Of a DNA stretch of 64,000 bases, positions 1 through 10,424 are shown piece after piece. How positions within the stretch are numbered: position 1 is the stretch's first letter; every line of letters starts with the position of its first letter. A program made the translations under genes and the position numbers. The stretch comes from Agelas oroides (Eukaryota > Porifera > Demospongiae > Agelasida > Agelasidae), in the NCBI GenBank assembly GCA_949130485.1, contig OX422205.1:3764415-3828414 (forward strand), given 5' to 3'. A model generated the notes under the pieces. The model worked only from the letters and a program-made list of their open reading frames with translations, did no database searches and was not told the DNA's origin.

Positions 1-110
1 TGCGTTCCCCAACAGTAGTACCATCGATGCGAAGGCATGGCAACAGTCACAAACTGACCTCTTCACGTGAACTACGGTATTACACTGTGGGCATACCTTT
101 CTCAGACGCA
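1..110 (-). pseudogene. Truncated zinc-ribbon N-terminus, copy 1
   Basis: Read on the minus strand, ATG at 110 opens a peptide starting MRLRKVCPQC, nearly identical to the longer copy at 43303-43569. The zinc-ribbon pattern CPQC...CDC is visible, but the conserved CDCGHAF reads CDCCHAF here. The frame then departs into unrelated sequence and leaves the window. It is a degraded or partial copy of the same mobile-element-associated protein. Confidence 0.55.
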
Positions 111-383
111 TAGACCTAATCTACGGTATTACACTGTGGGCATACCTTTCTCAGATGCAATGTTAGACCTAATCTACGGTATTACACTGTAGGCATACTT
201 CTGAACCTCTCGTAAAAGACCATCACAAACGTCTAAGTTCGACGGAAAAACCACAATACCGCGTGCTCCAACTCACGTGATTACACATTTACCGTTACGT
301 ACGTGTTACGGAGAGGTATACGGAAACATTGCCCGTGAAGAAAATGGCTGACTTAGTCGCGGTAAGTTTATAACGCTTCTAAC
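24..383 (+). repeat. Segmental duplicate of 43476-43781 (promoter-like region)
   Basis: About 300-360 bases are nearly identical, in the same orientation, to 43476-43781. The block holds the start of the minus-strand zinc-ribbon peptide, an AT-poor spacer, and on the plus strand an ATG at 344 opening MADLVA followed by a consensus splice donor at 362. Copy 1 carries an extra tandem duplication of the segment around 116-205. The layout resembles a divergent promoter that has been copied, probably as part of a Helitron-like element. Confidence 0.6.
344..361 (+). other. Candidate first coding exon (MADLVA) with splice donor
   Basis: Six codons, ATG to GCG, are followed directly by a strong donor (gtaagt). 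The same exon and donor are conserved in the duplicate at 43745-43762. No downstream exon could be joined to it. Confidence 0.3.
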
Positions 384-869
384 TTTTGAATTAAGTATTG
401 CATATATTGCGCGTCAGCGCCATCCCTACATAGAGAGTCTACCGACTCTCTGATACCCAATTGAGATTTTTCGTCGTCGTCGTTGTCGTAGTCGTCGTCG
501 TCAACCGGAAAAAAATTCTCTAAAGAAGCAAGGGCACAGTCAAAATAGCCGATATCTCAAGAATGGTCTACGGGATCACTATCAGACTGGCAAGCATGAA
601 AGCTCTAGCAGTTACTAATCAACAGTGAACAAATTGTGTCAGTAGCCCAAGGGAAACAGATGCAACAGTGAGATATCCGTAAAACACGGATTTCTCCAGA
701 ACGGTAGGCACAACAGCTATCGAACTTACTGGTAAGACAGTTCCACCTGTGAGCAACCAACGGCAGACAAACAGCAACTGTACCTAAGACAAACACGCTC
801 TTTGTTCCTACCAACCCAAGCATACAACAGGAGCCATTTTTACATGTAAGACTGGTCTGGTTCCCAGGA

Positions 870-958
870 TACATGGATTGGGAATGTAGAAAGTATACTT
901 GGGAAATACGAGGGCAAACGCGGACGTTCGCGGAGCGAAGTCAATGTGTGTCCCTAGT
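870..958. repeat. Dispersed repeat, inverted relative to 37888-37988
   Basis: The sequence matches the reverse complement of 37888-37988 over about 90 bases, including the segment with the aacgcggacgttcgcg core. It is a copy of a dispersed element, probably a terminal part, since the second copy sits beside another repeat. No coding potential was seen in it. Confidence 0.6.
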
Positions 959-1903
959 AAAATCTTCTTTAGTTTGTTTCCTGCCCTTGTCTTTGTTGTA
1001 ACCTTGCTCTGCTCTGTGTGTGTATGAGGTGGTGCTGAAGACCAGCAAATTGATGCAACACCCGTCTTTAGAACAATTATACATATTGTATTATGCGCCT
1101 ATCAATAGTATGCCCCACCTAGCATACCTAGTCTCGTGCCCAGACTACTTTTCACCGAGCAGGCAAATAGTCTGGTAACTGCCTATACCGTTTTGGTTCC
1201 AAATCACCATGACGTCACGTCAACTGGATTGTGAATTCAAAAACGCTCTAGTAAACAGCGAACTCCGACACAGCCTACTTGTGCTCCTTTCGAAAGATAG
1301 AATAGCCTAGTCTATACGGGGCAGCTAAGGTTGCCCGATCAATGTCCATTTCGCTAGTAAATCGTTGGCACGCAGTGTGGAATGCAGTCTTCGATGATGT
1401 CAAGCATTCCGGCGCACTTGTACAAAAATGGAATAGGCAGTTGACCAGACCCATTTTTCCGGCGGGCTTGAAAAATGTGGTCTGGGAACGAGACTACTAG
1501 CATACCTGGGGCAGATGTTGGAGAAGGAGGGGGATTTGTCGTTGGAATCTTCCACAAGTGGTTGGTACTTAGTCGGGATTGTCCAAATCCACTCAAATTG
1601 CATATATATTCTCTTTCATTGTGTTAAAAAATGTCTTTGGAAAATTTGTGAATTTCACAGATACTCATCCTGTCACACAGTGTACATGACAGGGAGATAT
1701 GGGGTATTTGTAAGGGATATGTAGGGGATGGTATGCAGGTTTGTGCCCCAGGTATGGGGGCTTGTTCGTTAGGACATGTCAATTCCCCTCCTTTTCCCCA
1801 CCAAGCCCCAGGTATTGGAGGTAGGGCATACCACAGATACGTAGGTGCACTATACAATACAACCCGTGTGGTAGCTAGCACCTGTTGGTGTTGCTTAGCC
1901 TTA
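959..1903. other. Non-coding stretch with repeat remnants
   Basis: No credible exon was found. Remnants of the small inverted-repeat family with the gtctcgttcccagac end occur near 1130-1180 and 1440-1500. An inverted pair built on the motif tacctggggca lies at about 1503-1514 and 1741-1755. Confidence 0.4.
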
Positions 1904-2278
1904 GGCCACTCCAAATTAATCTTTAGTTTCTGGTCCTACCTTTCCTTCCTTCATGATAAAGAGCGGGTGGGTGATGAAGACCATAGAACTCCTTCACTAA
2001 TTTTCTGCAATATTATGCCCTTTGTACTTATTGGATAGCTGCAGTCACTTTTGGGGTTCATTAGAAATGTTCACCTGCTGCTCAATGACATTGTGGTAGT
2101 AGCCGCAGTGGGCGATGGAAGATATCTAGGAGGTCTGTGGATACACAACAGCTACTTTCTCATGTATATCGTGTATTCACACCCTGCCTAGTTATAATTT
2201 GTATAGTCCTCATCAATTCAATCGTGAAAACTAGATGCAAATGGAGGACCAGAAACTAAAGATTGATTTGGAGTGGCC
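1904..2278. mobile_element. Harbinger-like non-autonomous element (MITE)
   Basis: Terminal inverted repeats of about 37 bases start ggccactccaaat on the left and are mirrored at the right end. TTA flanks both ends (1901-1903 and 2279-2281). A three-base TTA target site with GG-starting ends is typical of PIF/Harbinger elements. The 375-bp interior has no transposase. Confidence 0.65.
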
Positions 2279-2882
2279 TTATAGATTTATTGATACCACT
2301 AGGATCTGATCCCGTGTAGGGTCTGGCCACGTGAGACTAGTGCATGTAGCTATAAAGATACATGTCACATGACAGAGGAAGGTGGACAGAGGATTGATCC
2401 CCATTGGATTGTGAATGTGTGTTGCCTCGTACCCTAACCTTCCTCCACGTGGCCTGGGTATGAGGCTAGAATGTGTGCAATATTTAGCCGTGTGTTCTAT
2501 AAGGCCATACCAATTTATCTGTTGTTTGGGTTCTTGGGCAGCTAGCTATGCAAAGAAACTGTCATATGGATAGCTTGCTCTGCAGCAATTTGCTCTCACT
2601 GGCATTGGTAACCACCATGATCAGGTATGGCAGCATGACTAAATGTTTTACATGCAAGTTTATAACCAGCTAGGTGTAGCCTCCTGTAACTTCTGTTGTC
2701 TGTGAACATATAGAGCGAGGCTTATCATGCACAAATATTTGGTAAGCTGCCATGCATGCTAAATTCATAGCTATTCTAGCTACATAAAGTCAAATCACCG
2801 TTCAACTTGCTAGTTCCTTCTGCATTCTTACTTGTAAGTAGTCTACATAACTGCTATAGCCCTGCATGATTCATACAAATAG
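2279..2882. other. No gene seen
   Basis: AT-rich, non-coding in all frames examined. A degraded end pair of the tagcctcg family lies near 2428-2470. Confidence 0.4.
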
Positions 2883-3029
2883 ATGCTCACATTCCAGCTG
2901 CTCCTGCTGAGTGTCTCTCTTAGCCTTCTTCACTCATGCCCTGGTTGTGTCATACCAGTACCAGCAAGCTGTGAAAATTTTACTTACTATCTGTACATGG
3001 CTCATGGTTGCATTAAATTACAGTCTTAA
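2883..3029 (+). CDS. Short ORF with signal-peptide-like start
   Basis: An ATG at 2883 opens a 48-residue frame whose first 19 residues (MLTFQLLLLSVSLSLLHSC) look like a secretory signal peptide. A cysteine-containing stretch with an N-glycosylation-type site (ENFT) follows, then a stop. It lies 950 bases upstream of the first recognised exon of the class C receptor on the same strand, so it could be that gene's first exon. The possible donors I see are phase 0 or 1, whereas the exon at 3976 needs phase 2, so at least one exon would be missing between them. It may equally be chance. Confidence 0.25.
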   Translation: MLTFQLLLLSVSLSLLHSCPGCVIPVPASCENFTYYLYMAHGCIKLQS

Positions 3030-3292
3030 GAGACATATATGGAATATAGACGAAATCACCGTTCAACACACTAGTATGGGGCTTGCTCAGGTTTGCCCTG
3101 ATTATACATTCTGCAATCTGATTAGAGCTCTCAAATCAGAGAGCAATCCCATCCATGTGAAAAAATGTCATTCAGAACACCAGACCCTGTCTTTCACATA
3201 GGTACTTTTGTGATGATCTGGGCACAAGACCATATGATAGGCTTATAATAGTAATAGTAATAATAGTCACATGGTCAAGCTCTTGGCAACAG

Positions 3293-3477
3293 TCATATGT
3301 GTATGGCCTCTTTTACTCATCTCTTGTGGAATTGTTGTTCTTAGTTTTACTATTTCAGGTTGTCTAGTGTTGTCCAAGTCTATCCACAGCCAGCTATACA
3401 AGATAGACTGGGACAATGTAGATCGAGAACAACAATTCTACAAGAGATGAGTAATAGAGGCCATACACATATGACAC
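3293..3477. repeat. Imperfect hairpin element
   Basis: Bases 3293-3345 and 3425-3477 are inverted copies ending in catatgtgtatggcctct. The small interior also shows inverted matches. It looks like a fold-back element and makes the overlapping short ORFs unconvincing. Confidence 0.55.
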
Positions 3478-3491
3478 TCAGCAAACTTCAA

Positions 3492-3664
3492 CCACACACT
3501 TTTATACATGCAACAGCTATTGATACCCAATACCTTACATCAATGTCATGTGAATATAGGGACACCCACCCTGGCCCCCCACTTCTATGGGATATCATCC
3601 CATAGAAGTGGGGGGCCAGGGTGGGTGTCCCTACAGCTGTTGCATGTATAAAAGTGTGTTTAGC
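3492..3664. repeat. Nested long palindrome
   Basis: Two inverted layers are present. The outer pair (3496-3516 with 3634-3658) is built on tttatacatgcaacagct. The inner pair, about 33 bases around 3563-3636, is a perfect inverted repeat with a 7-base loop. The transcript would fold into a very stable hairpin. Confidence 0.75.
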
Positions 3665-3975
3665 CTGGTTCTGACTGGCTTACCAAGCAGTTCCTGCTGC
3701 TGTATTGGCAACTATATTTGCACTATTAGTTGGTGCTGTTATAATGCTGTTGTACATGTTGGTTTGCTACTACTAGTAAATTATATTGTGCTTTATACAT
3801 TAACTAGCTCTCGTTGACTTGACACTTGACCAAGTGCAGCTTAAGCAACCATTTAACTACTGAGTTCAGATGTGACTTTTAAACAATGGAGCTCTTCAAT
3901 ATTTCCAGTTCTGTTAGGATTTAGATTTTGAAACTTTCCAGAAAACAGATTATCCTCTCTCCTGTCTGCCTACAG

Positions 3976-4119
3976 CTGGAAAACCTTTATGATGGAAACA
4001 AGAGGAGAGCTAGTGACAGTGAACACTTCAGTGACAGTGATACTTTGCATTCTCACCTCCTTTGGTGTCATCCTGACTGCTGTCTTTCTCATTTTAAACC
4101 GTGTCTTCCATAGGAGGAA
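3976..4119 (+). CDS. Receptor exon: helix 1
   Basis: The acceptor is tctgcctacag before 3976 and the donor is gtgagt at 4120. It carries 47 whole codons, entering in phase 2 (one base completes a split codon) and leaving with two bases. A Trp-led linker is followed by a hydrophobic segment ending in a basic RVFHRR loop. The phase-2 entry proves that at least one coding exon lies upstream. Confidence 0.85.
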
Positions 4120-4219
4120 GTGAGTGTGAAATGGTTTGTTGGTTTGCTACATACATTTACGCTGTTGTGTTGAGATAGACACTCTGTATTTGTGCTTCAC
4201 TGTGTTTTAAACACATTCA

Positions 4220-4250
<31 letters not shown>

Positions 4251-7200
4251 GCATACTCTCGATCTGCATGCAGAATCATCCGCTTCAGTAGTCCTAATCT
4301 CAACTATGTCATCGGAGCTGGAGCTCTGTTGCTGTATATGAGAGTCTATTTTATGGCTATTCCCAGCACTGACCCAACTGTAGTGGCAGTGTTCTGCAAT
4401 GTAAGAATGCACACACTTGTGTGAAGAGTAATGTGTAGAGGTTGTGTGAGTTCTGTTGGTAAACTGAGAACTGTGGCAGTTTGTAATGAACCATGCAGTG
4501 GTTTTGATTGTGGGCTCACATTATTGGGAAAGTATGCAGACAAGCTTATTAGCATCAGCCAGCAGGCTATAATAGAACCTTGTACATAATGGGCTGATAT
4601 AACAATATCTTCAATCTTTTTTTTTTTGCTATTTCTTAAGTTTACACTGTGATTGCTTTCTGCCATTCAAACTTGCCCCATCTATCCAGGGATGACATTA
4701 AATTACGTGTGTATTTGTCAGCAAGCTCCACTCCAGTGTCTTAAAAAGGTGGTTGTTGGGGAAAGATACTAAACGATGTACTTATCCTTTGGGGGTGGTC
4801 ATTGGTGTTGAGTGTAGACATCAATGTGGGAGACTATGCTATACATAACCTGCTACCTAGGTAATACCACTGTAGAAGAGTGATATGCATTCCACCAAAG
4901 AATGGTATTATTATCTTTTTCGAGGTCTAGGCACATCAGTAATGGAAAGTGAGCAAATGAGTGTATCACTTGACCCAGAAAAGCATCTTTGTTATTGTTC
5001 ACAGGGACCCTATAAGGCTATAAGGCCTGCATGGTTACCAGAACTAACAACAGCTGGTACCCTGCTTGCTCATTCAACTATTTTAAGTAGTTAATGCAGC
5101 TGCTGAGCTACTCTGATCAGTTTAAACATGAACACCAACAACAAACAAGGACAGCCCTATAACTTGGACAGTGTTAACTTTTACTGTGCATGTCTCTTGA
5201 AAAAAATGGTATGAGCAGCATTCTAATGTGTTGTCTTGGCAACAAGCACAATACTAGAAAATGTAGAACATTGTGGGGGCGAGCCTGAGCAAGCAGCTAC
5301 TACGGCTACACATGAATAGACTAAGCTTCACGCTGAAATCATGAGCTGAATCGTTAGCGTTTGTGAGTGCCGTTTATGCATGGGCCTTACCTGAAACGGT
5401 CTCAAACCGGTGTGTATAATGTGTACGGTCTGCGAGCAGCCTGCCGTTGATGGTCGGTCTGTACCTGCCGTGACAAACAAGAAGTAAGGTGCCATATGTG
5501 CTTCAACTTGAGGCGTCTCTGCTACGGTTGCCAACACTGCACTCTGGCAGTAGCCCAGCATTGCCCTTCACCTATTGCGGCTACCTATACGAAGTGCACA
5601 AGGAGGTTCAATTTTCGGGAAATATTTATGCGCATTTAAAACTTGTGGTATATGGCCGCAAACAAACAAACAAACAAACCGACATATACACGCGTCTTGC
5701 AATGCAGTCCCGCTAGTGTGGGGCTTGCTCAGGCTCGCCCCAACTAATTATTTCACTAACCACATAAGACTAGTACATACATATACTAGGTAGAGTTGCT
5801 TCATCATTGTGGGGTGAGCCTGACTGAGCTGCAACAGAAGATAGCTATGTGCATTGCATCATTCTGTACACTGCAACTACCAATAGTTTCTAAGAAAAGT
5901 TGATGAAAATAGATGTAAATGTAGGATACCTGAAATTGCCTACTGTACTAATTTGGGCTGTTTATGTGTTATTATACAGCTGTCTTCCTGGCTGACCTCT
6001 CTTGGCTTCTCTCTGTGCTTTGGCACCATCGTGGCAAAGACGTTTAGGGTATACTACATATTTCACAACCCAAAAAAAATTAAGAAACGTGTAAGTATGC
6101 ATAGTGCTAAGTGTTGTCTGCTTAGCCTTGTTTAGGCTTCTACCTCAACTTTTGTTGCTTCCAGTGCTAAAGTTTCAGTCCTGTAAGAGACAAAGCAGAG
6201 GTAGAAGCAAAGGCTACTTTATGTGTATATACATATCATTTTATAGCACTTAACTTCCAGTAGTACCTCCAGTGGCATAGGTGACTTTGAGTGTCTGGGG
6301 GTGACATACACTCACAGAACGTAATTATTGTTAAAGACTTGCACTGAGATGGTACTCTTGTGGACTATGGTAGCTAGCTAGACTCTCAATAAGATTACAG
6401 GTATTGGTCTGGTTCCATAAATACACCATTTATAATATCCATGTTTGAATGGTTGTCACAAGATGTGCCAATTACTCCATATTTGGTTTTATACAGAATT
6501 AAAAGAACAGAAAAGAAAACAAACAAACCAACCAACAAACAAACCAACAAACAAACAAACAAACAAGCAAACAAAAAACAACTGTCGTCATCTATTTGTG
6601 GATGATTCCAATTATCCATTCTTGGATGATACATAATGTTATCAGTGCAACCTACATCTAGTTCGCTTTGTTTATGCCTGTTGTTGTAGTCCAAGACATA
6701 AAACATCAGGTTGTCTTGCTTCATGTACATGATGTGTCCCTTGATCCTCTGCAGTCCAGCTTGGAGGAATGTGTAGTGACCAAGTGAATTATATGTACTG
6801 GGCATCAGTATCAGTGTTGCATGCCTGAGGAGTACTTCCCATAGGTGTCTTTGTGTTGCTGGGCAGTCCTTTTTTCCTGCACTAATTGTGGTATATTTGG
6901 GAGAAAGGAGAGTGGATGTGGGAGAAAGTCTTGTTCACGGTTATTACTGAGATCCCTAAGTTGCAGTGTATGACATAGCTGACATCGTGAAGTAGGCTAT
7001 GGCCATAGTAGTGTTAAAACCGGTGCTTTTGCTCAAGCAATTTTAGCTGTCAGAAGGGAGACATTGTGCTTTGGAGGAGGAAAAAATCAGCAGTGGTTTT
7101 AGCTGATCTGGATATGTATTGGCAATGTGGTTGCAACAAGCATCACTCAACAGTGTAAGTTACCCCAAAGCAGCAGTGTGTTTGTGTTTGATACAATCCA

Positions 7201-7479
7201 CTGAGTAGTAAGCAAACACTTCTGGCTGTATATGAGAAAGCCAAGAAGGGATAATAGTTGTTTGTTGTAATGTATGTTAAGACATTGTACATTGTACATT
7301 GCTAATAATAAAATTGTATCTATAGCTTGAATCATCCAGCTAAATTAGATCATCCAAGAATGGATGCTAAATTTGACAATCAAGGATTGAATGCTAAGTT
7401 GAGCCACCCAAAATGGATTACCAGTTTCACCCATAGATGGTTAATTAACCATCGGTGCGCATGCATGAGGGTTGCAGTA

Positions 7480-7518
<39 letters not shown>

Positions 7519-10150
7519 CATCTGTCTGCACGGTAAGTGCCAAAGTAAGGTACCAACGACTTATTTGCTTGCCATGATGACCCTTGACACTTTTGTAGAC
7601 AGTGGACACATCAACAGTCATAATGATAAGTTAGGTGCTACTTCCAGCAGCATTAGCAAGTGAAACAACTACCCAGTATGATCTAAAAGAAACAGCTGAC
7701 TTTGTGACACAATAGCCTCATTCCTGGTTGTACTGGGAATGAGGCTAATAATGACACACCCTCGTGTCATTGGCGCGTGCACTTTGCCTAGCACACACAT
7801 GATTGTTGCATCAATGTGGCTGTGCTGTCGACTTGTCCACCACATAGCTTGTAGTCTTACAAGCCAGATACAACCAACCTCAGCGTGGATCAGTTTTAGT
7901 GTGACTGATCCGCACTTGGGTTGCTTGAGTCTGGCTTGTGTGACTATACATCACTTGCAATAGCTGTGGTGGAGAACTGTTGCAGTGAGTTTGTAAGCCT
8001 ACTTGTGTAACTTGTCTCTTTTCAGTTGTTTGCCTCTTACAGCAGTATGTCTACAGTGTTGGCTGAACCAGCAGGCATTTATTAGTCATTTTTATCACAA
8101 TGAAACTGCGTGAATACCAATGAAGAGTAAAAGAGCATTGAACCAGAACGTGATGCTAAATCTTAAAAACCTAGCTGATTGTTGATCCCAATGACCATAA
8201 CCTATTGTGAACGAAAGCTGTAAAACATTGTTGTGCTGCAGGGTGTACTTTGTTATAATGAACTTCAACTGAATACCGAACATATGTACCATTACTCAAT
8301 ATTTCAAGGTGCACTTTTGTGCTTTCATTATTGTTTTGTTCAGAGAACATATAATAATTTTTGCACATCATCTTCTAACAAACATGGATGATGTGGACAT
8401 CCAAAATCGTCAGAATCAAACATGCCTCTTATTCATCTTGCTCGATGATGTGGACGTCCAAAATCGTCAGAATCAAACATGCCTCTTATTCATCTTGCTC
8501 GATGAGATGGGGTGCTCTGGTGGAGATGAGAAATTTGAAGATATCTTACTGTCCATTATACTCAGTATGTCACTGTGCTCTGCAGTATTTCCATAGCTGC
8601 TCCTCTCCATAATAAAACTGTCTTCACCATTATTCACTTCTCAGACAATTAAAGACTATCAGTTGGCACTTTTTGTCTGTGTTCTTGTGGTGGTGGATGT
8701 GGTGATACTGCTTGTGTATACACTAGTGGAGGGGCTGAGGGGGAACCTTGCACCAATCAGAGTGACCAGTGCTGAGAATCCGTCATACACACTAGGGGTG
8801 AGCAAATATCAGTCAAAACTACAGCTCCCTGTTTAATAGCAAGTGTAGTACTAGGAAAATGCACACACACAGTGTATGCTGCCTTGTATACACACATACA
8901 GGCAACCCAAAGGAGTAAATATATATATGTATCATCATTTTTACACATTTAATGGTATGGTTGCTAATTGGAATGCAGTCCAAGCCTTAGCCCACTTATT
9001 CAGGATCGAGTAGATAGTTTGGCGGGAGGTCTGGGAACCTCTTGTAATGCAGTATGACATTGACTGACAGTTGTGCATTACTCTTGGCACCTGCAGGCCA
9101 GAGAAGTGGAATTCCAATACTTCATCTACTCGTGCACATCAAATGCCCGGGATATTGTATTGGGGATACTGTATGGCTACAAAATCCTCCTGCATGCTGC
9201 AGCAGTTGTACTGGCACTTCAAACCAGAAGAGTGACAATTAAGCCACTGAATGACTCCCGAGAGGTCATTATGGCAACATATGTCAGCAGTTTAATGATC
9301 GTGGTCATCCTTGTTTTCAACTACACTGTGATTGATCGAATTAACCTCTATGCTATGCTCACAAATTTCAGTCTCTCCATTGGAACCACAGCAATAATGG
9401 TGCTGGTTTTTGTTCCCAAGGTGAGATGTGCTGTTGTTATATGGGGTGATCTGCAATGCTCACTCTGGTTCACCTCATAATGATTTACATTCCGCTAGCT
9501 GTACTAAGTAGCAATACCATATAGCGGGAAATTTTCATGGGCAGAAAACTCATGAATTGAAAAAGAAAATGGAATTTTCACGTTTTTATTTTTGTGACAA
9601 GTGGTCAAACTTTGACCACACCCTTACAATTCACACTGCACTGAGAAATAGATTTTTGAGAATCAGCGGATGGATGGTGCACTGCCATTTAGTGAAGCCT
9701 AGACTCAAATACACCATCACCAAGGTCTCTAGCCTATTGACCTTGGTGTAATGTGTGTGATAATGTGTTCAGTTTGTCTTTAGCAGCTAACCAATGGCAT
9801 CCTTGGGTGATGGCAGTGTATGCTGGAGGTATCAATGGAGTGTCATAGCTAGCCAGTTAGCCAATAAATCGTACTCTATTCTATGATTGGCACTTCGTGT
9901 TTGGGAACAACTTTTGGTGGGAATAAATTTTTGTGAATTGGTATTTGATTGCAAAAAATTTTGTGCCTCATGAAAATTTCCCGCTATATGGTAATTACCC
10001 TGTAGGTTAAGTAGCTGTGTCGTTATGTTTGCCTGCCATATGGTATTCTTCAAATTGCAGATGATTGAACTGTACAAGGATCCGCATGGAACGAATGTAT
10101 TTAAGAAAGAGAAAGAACGGCCTGTCAGTTTTAAACCCCCCCATGACTGA
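3976..10150 (+). CDS. GABA-B-like class C GPCR, seven-helix domain and tail
   Basis: Six exons (3976-4119, 4274-4400, 5980-6090, 8645-8797, 9097-9420, 10061-10150) splice in frame with GT-AG borders into about 315 residues ending at TGA 10148-10150. They give seven hydrophobic segments in the class C order. Family landmarks include the loop FSSPNLNY after helix 1, the helix-3 cysteine (VFCN), the matching loop-2 cysteine (YSCTS), AKTFRVYYIF at the end of helix 3, a PLNDS motif before helix 6, and FVPK at the end of helix 7. Metabotropic GABA receptors carry equivalents of each. The protein should sit in the plasma membrane and couple to G proteins; the ligand is unknown. The extracellular Venus-flytrap domain was not found, so the 5' part is missing, lies beyond the left edge, or is lost. 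The tail is short and lacks a coiled coil, unlike vertebrate GABA-B subunits. Confidence 0.88.
4221..4249. repeat. (CA)n microsatellite
   Basis: About 14 CA units lie in the intron just before the helix-2 exon. Confidence 0.9.
4274..4400 (+). CDS. Receptor exon: helix 2 and start of helix 3
   Basis: One base completes the Lys codon split from the previous exon, then 42 codons follow to the donor gtaaga at 4401. It contains the conserved SSPNLNY loop and the helix-3 cysteine near its end. Confidence 0.87.
5253..5750. mobile_element. GGGGCGAGCCTGAGC-family MITE in receptor intron 2
   Basis: The left end (tgggggcgagcctgagcaag) and the inverted right end near 5719-5744 bound about 490 bases. 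The left flank, with its gaaaatgtagaacatt motif, and the interior match the copy at 52780-53440. The ends are approximate because no clear target duplication was found. Related ends lie at 3071, 5805, 30815-31215, 35323, 36715 and 63420. Confidence 0.65.
5980..6090 (+). CDS. Receptor exon: helix 3
   Basis: 37 codons in phase 0 lie between the acceptor ttatacag and the donor gtaagt. It encodes the rest of helix 3 and the basic loop that follows (NPKKIKKR), as in GABA-B receptors. Confidence 0.87.
6517..6577. repeat. (CAAA)n/(CCAA)n simple repeat
   Basis: About 60 bases of CAAA and CCAA units in receptor intron 3. A shorter run of the same kind lies at 5658-5680. Confidence 0.9.
6620..6890 (-). 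pseudogene. Antisense exon-like ORF of unknown origin in receptor intron 3
   Basis: On the minus strand an open frame runs from about 6890, after a possible acceptor, through a protein-like stretch (for example HATLILMPSTYNSLGHYTF) and on towards 6620. Its composition looks like real protein, with few low-complexity residues and regular hydrophobics, until it enters the CAAA repeat. I do not recognise the family. It may be an exon fragment of a mobile element or a nested gene remnant. Confidence 0.3.
7480..7518. repeat. (GTCT)n microsatellite beside a TTAA-family end
   Basis: A GTCT run follows a degraded end resembling ccatcggtgcgcatgc. The same end-plus-GTCT arrangement is seen at 19646-19720 and near 43890-43945. 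Confidence 0.75.
7712..7747. repeat. Minimal hairpin of the TAGCCTCG family
   Basis: About 35 bases begin tagcctcattcc and end with the inverted copy, with almost no loop. The ends are those of the larger elements at 27111 and 44158. Confidence 0.5.
8387..8500. repeat. 57-bp tandem duplication
   Basis: Two copies of a 57-base unit, differing at one base, lie in receptor intron 3. The length is a multiple of three, so overlapping short ORFs stay open through both copies. Confidence 0.85.
8645..8797 (+). CDS. Receptor exon: helix 4
   Basis: 51 codons in phase 0 lie between the acceptor cacttctcag and the donor gtgagc. They encode helix 4 (LFVCVLVVVDVVILLVYTL) and the first part of extracellular loop 2. 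Confidence 0.87.
9097..9420 (+). CDS. Receptor exon: loop 2 cysteine, helices 5-7
   Basis: 108 codons in phase 0 lie between the acceptor cacctgcag and the donor gtgaga. It includes the loop-2 cysteine that pairs with helix 3 in class C receptors, helix 5, a basic third intracellular loop (QTRRVTIKPLNDSRE), helices 6 and 7, and FVPK. Confidence 0.9.
9517..9991. mobile_element. CCATATAGCGGG-family TA element in receptor intron 5
   Basis: The 22-base terminal inverted repeats begin ccatatagcgggaaatttt. TA flanks both ends (9515-9516, 9992-9993), and there is no transposase. Relatives with similar ends lie at 21233-21575 and 55631-56288. TA targets suggest mobilisation by a Tc1/mariner-type enzyme. 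Confidence 0.72.
10061..10150 (+). CDS. Receptor terminal exon: short cytoplasmic tail
   Basis: After the acceptor aaattgcag, 29 codons (MIELYKDPHG...) are followed by TGA. The start matches the juxtamembrane tail of class C receptors. No coiled coil or long tail follows. Confidence 0.82.
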   Translation: MIELYKDPHGTNVFKKEKERPVSFKPPHD

Positions 10151-10418
10151 CGGTTTAGAACAATACTACAGAGTGTTCTTTTGTTATTTTCACTGCATCC
10201 CAGCTGTGTTTGACATGTCATTTCTATATAGGCCTACTGTTTGTTATTACTGTTGATGGTAATACATAAAGTGGAATAACTGAGGAAGGCCCAGCAGTGT
10301 CAGAATGGCTCCTAAGTGGACGTTATGTATAGGCCTAGTGTGAAAAAATTATCCCCCAATCTATCTTATTATTCCTTGCAGACATAACTTTTGCCACAGC
10401 AGAACAACAAACTACGTT

Positions 10419-10424
10419 AATAAA
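10419..10424 (+). promoter_or_regulatory. Possible polyadenylation signal of the receptor gene
   Basis: AATAAA lies about 270 bases after the receptor stop codon on the same strand. Confidence 0.35.

Noticed and set aside
605-874. 89-residue minus-strand ORF rich in Cys
   Set aside because: No recognisable spacing or domain, in a repeat-flanked region; likely chance.
2911-3201. 96-residue plus-strand ORF upstream of the receptor
   Set aside because: It runs into a repeat-family end near 3071 and has no protein-like pattern; the overlapping signal-peptide frame at 2883 is more plausible.
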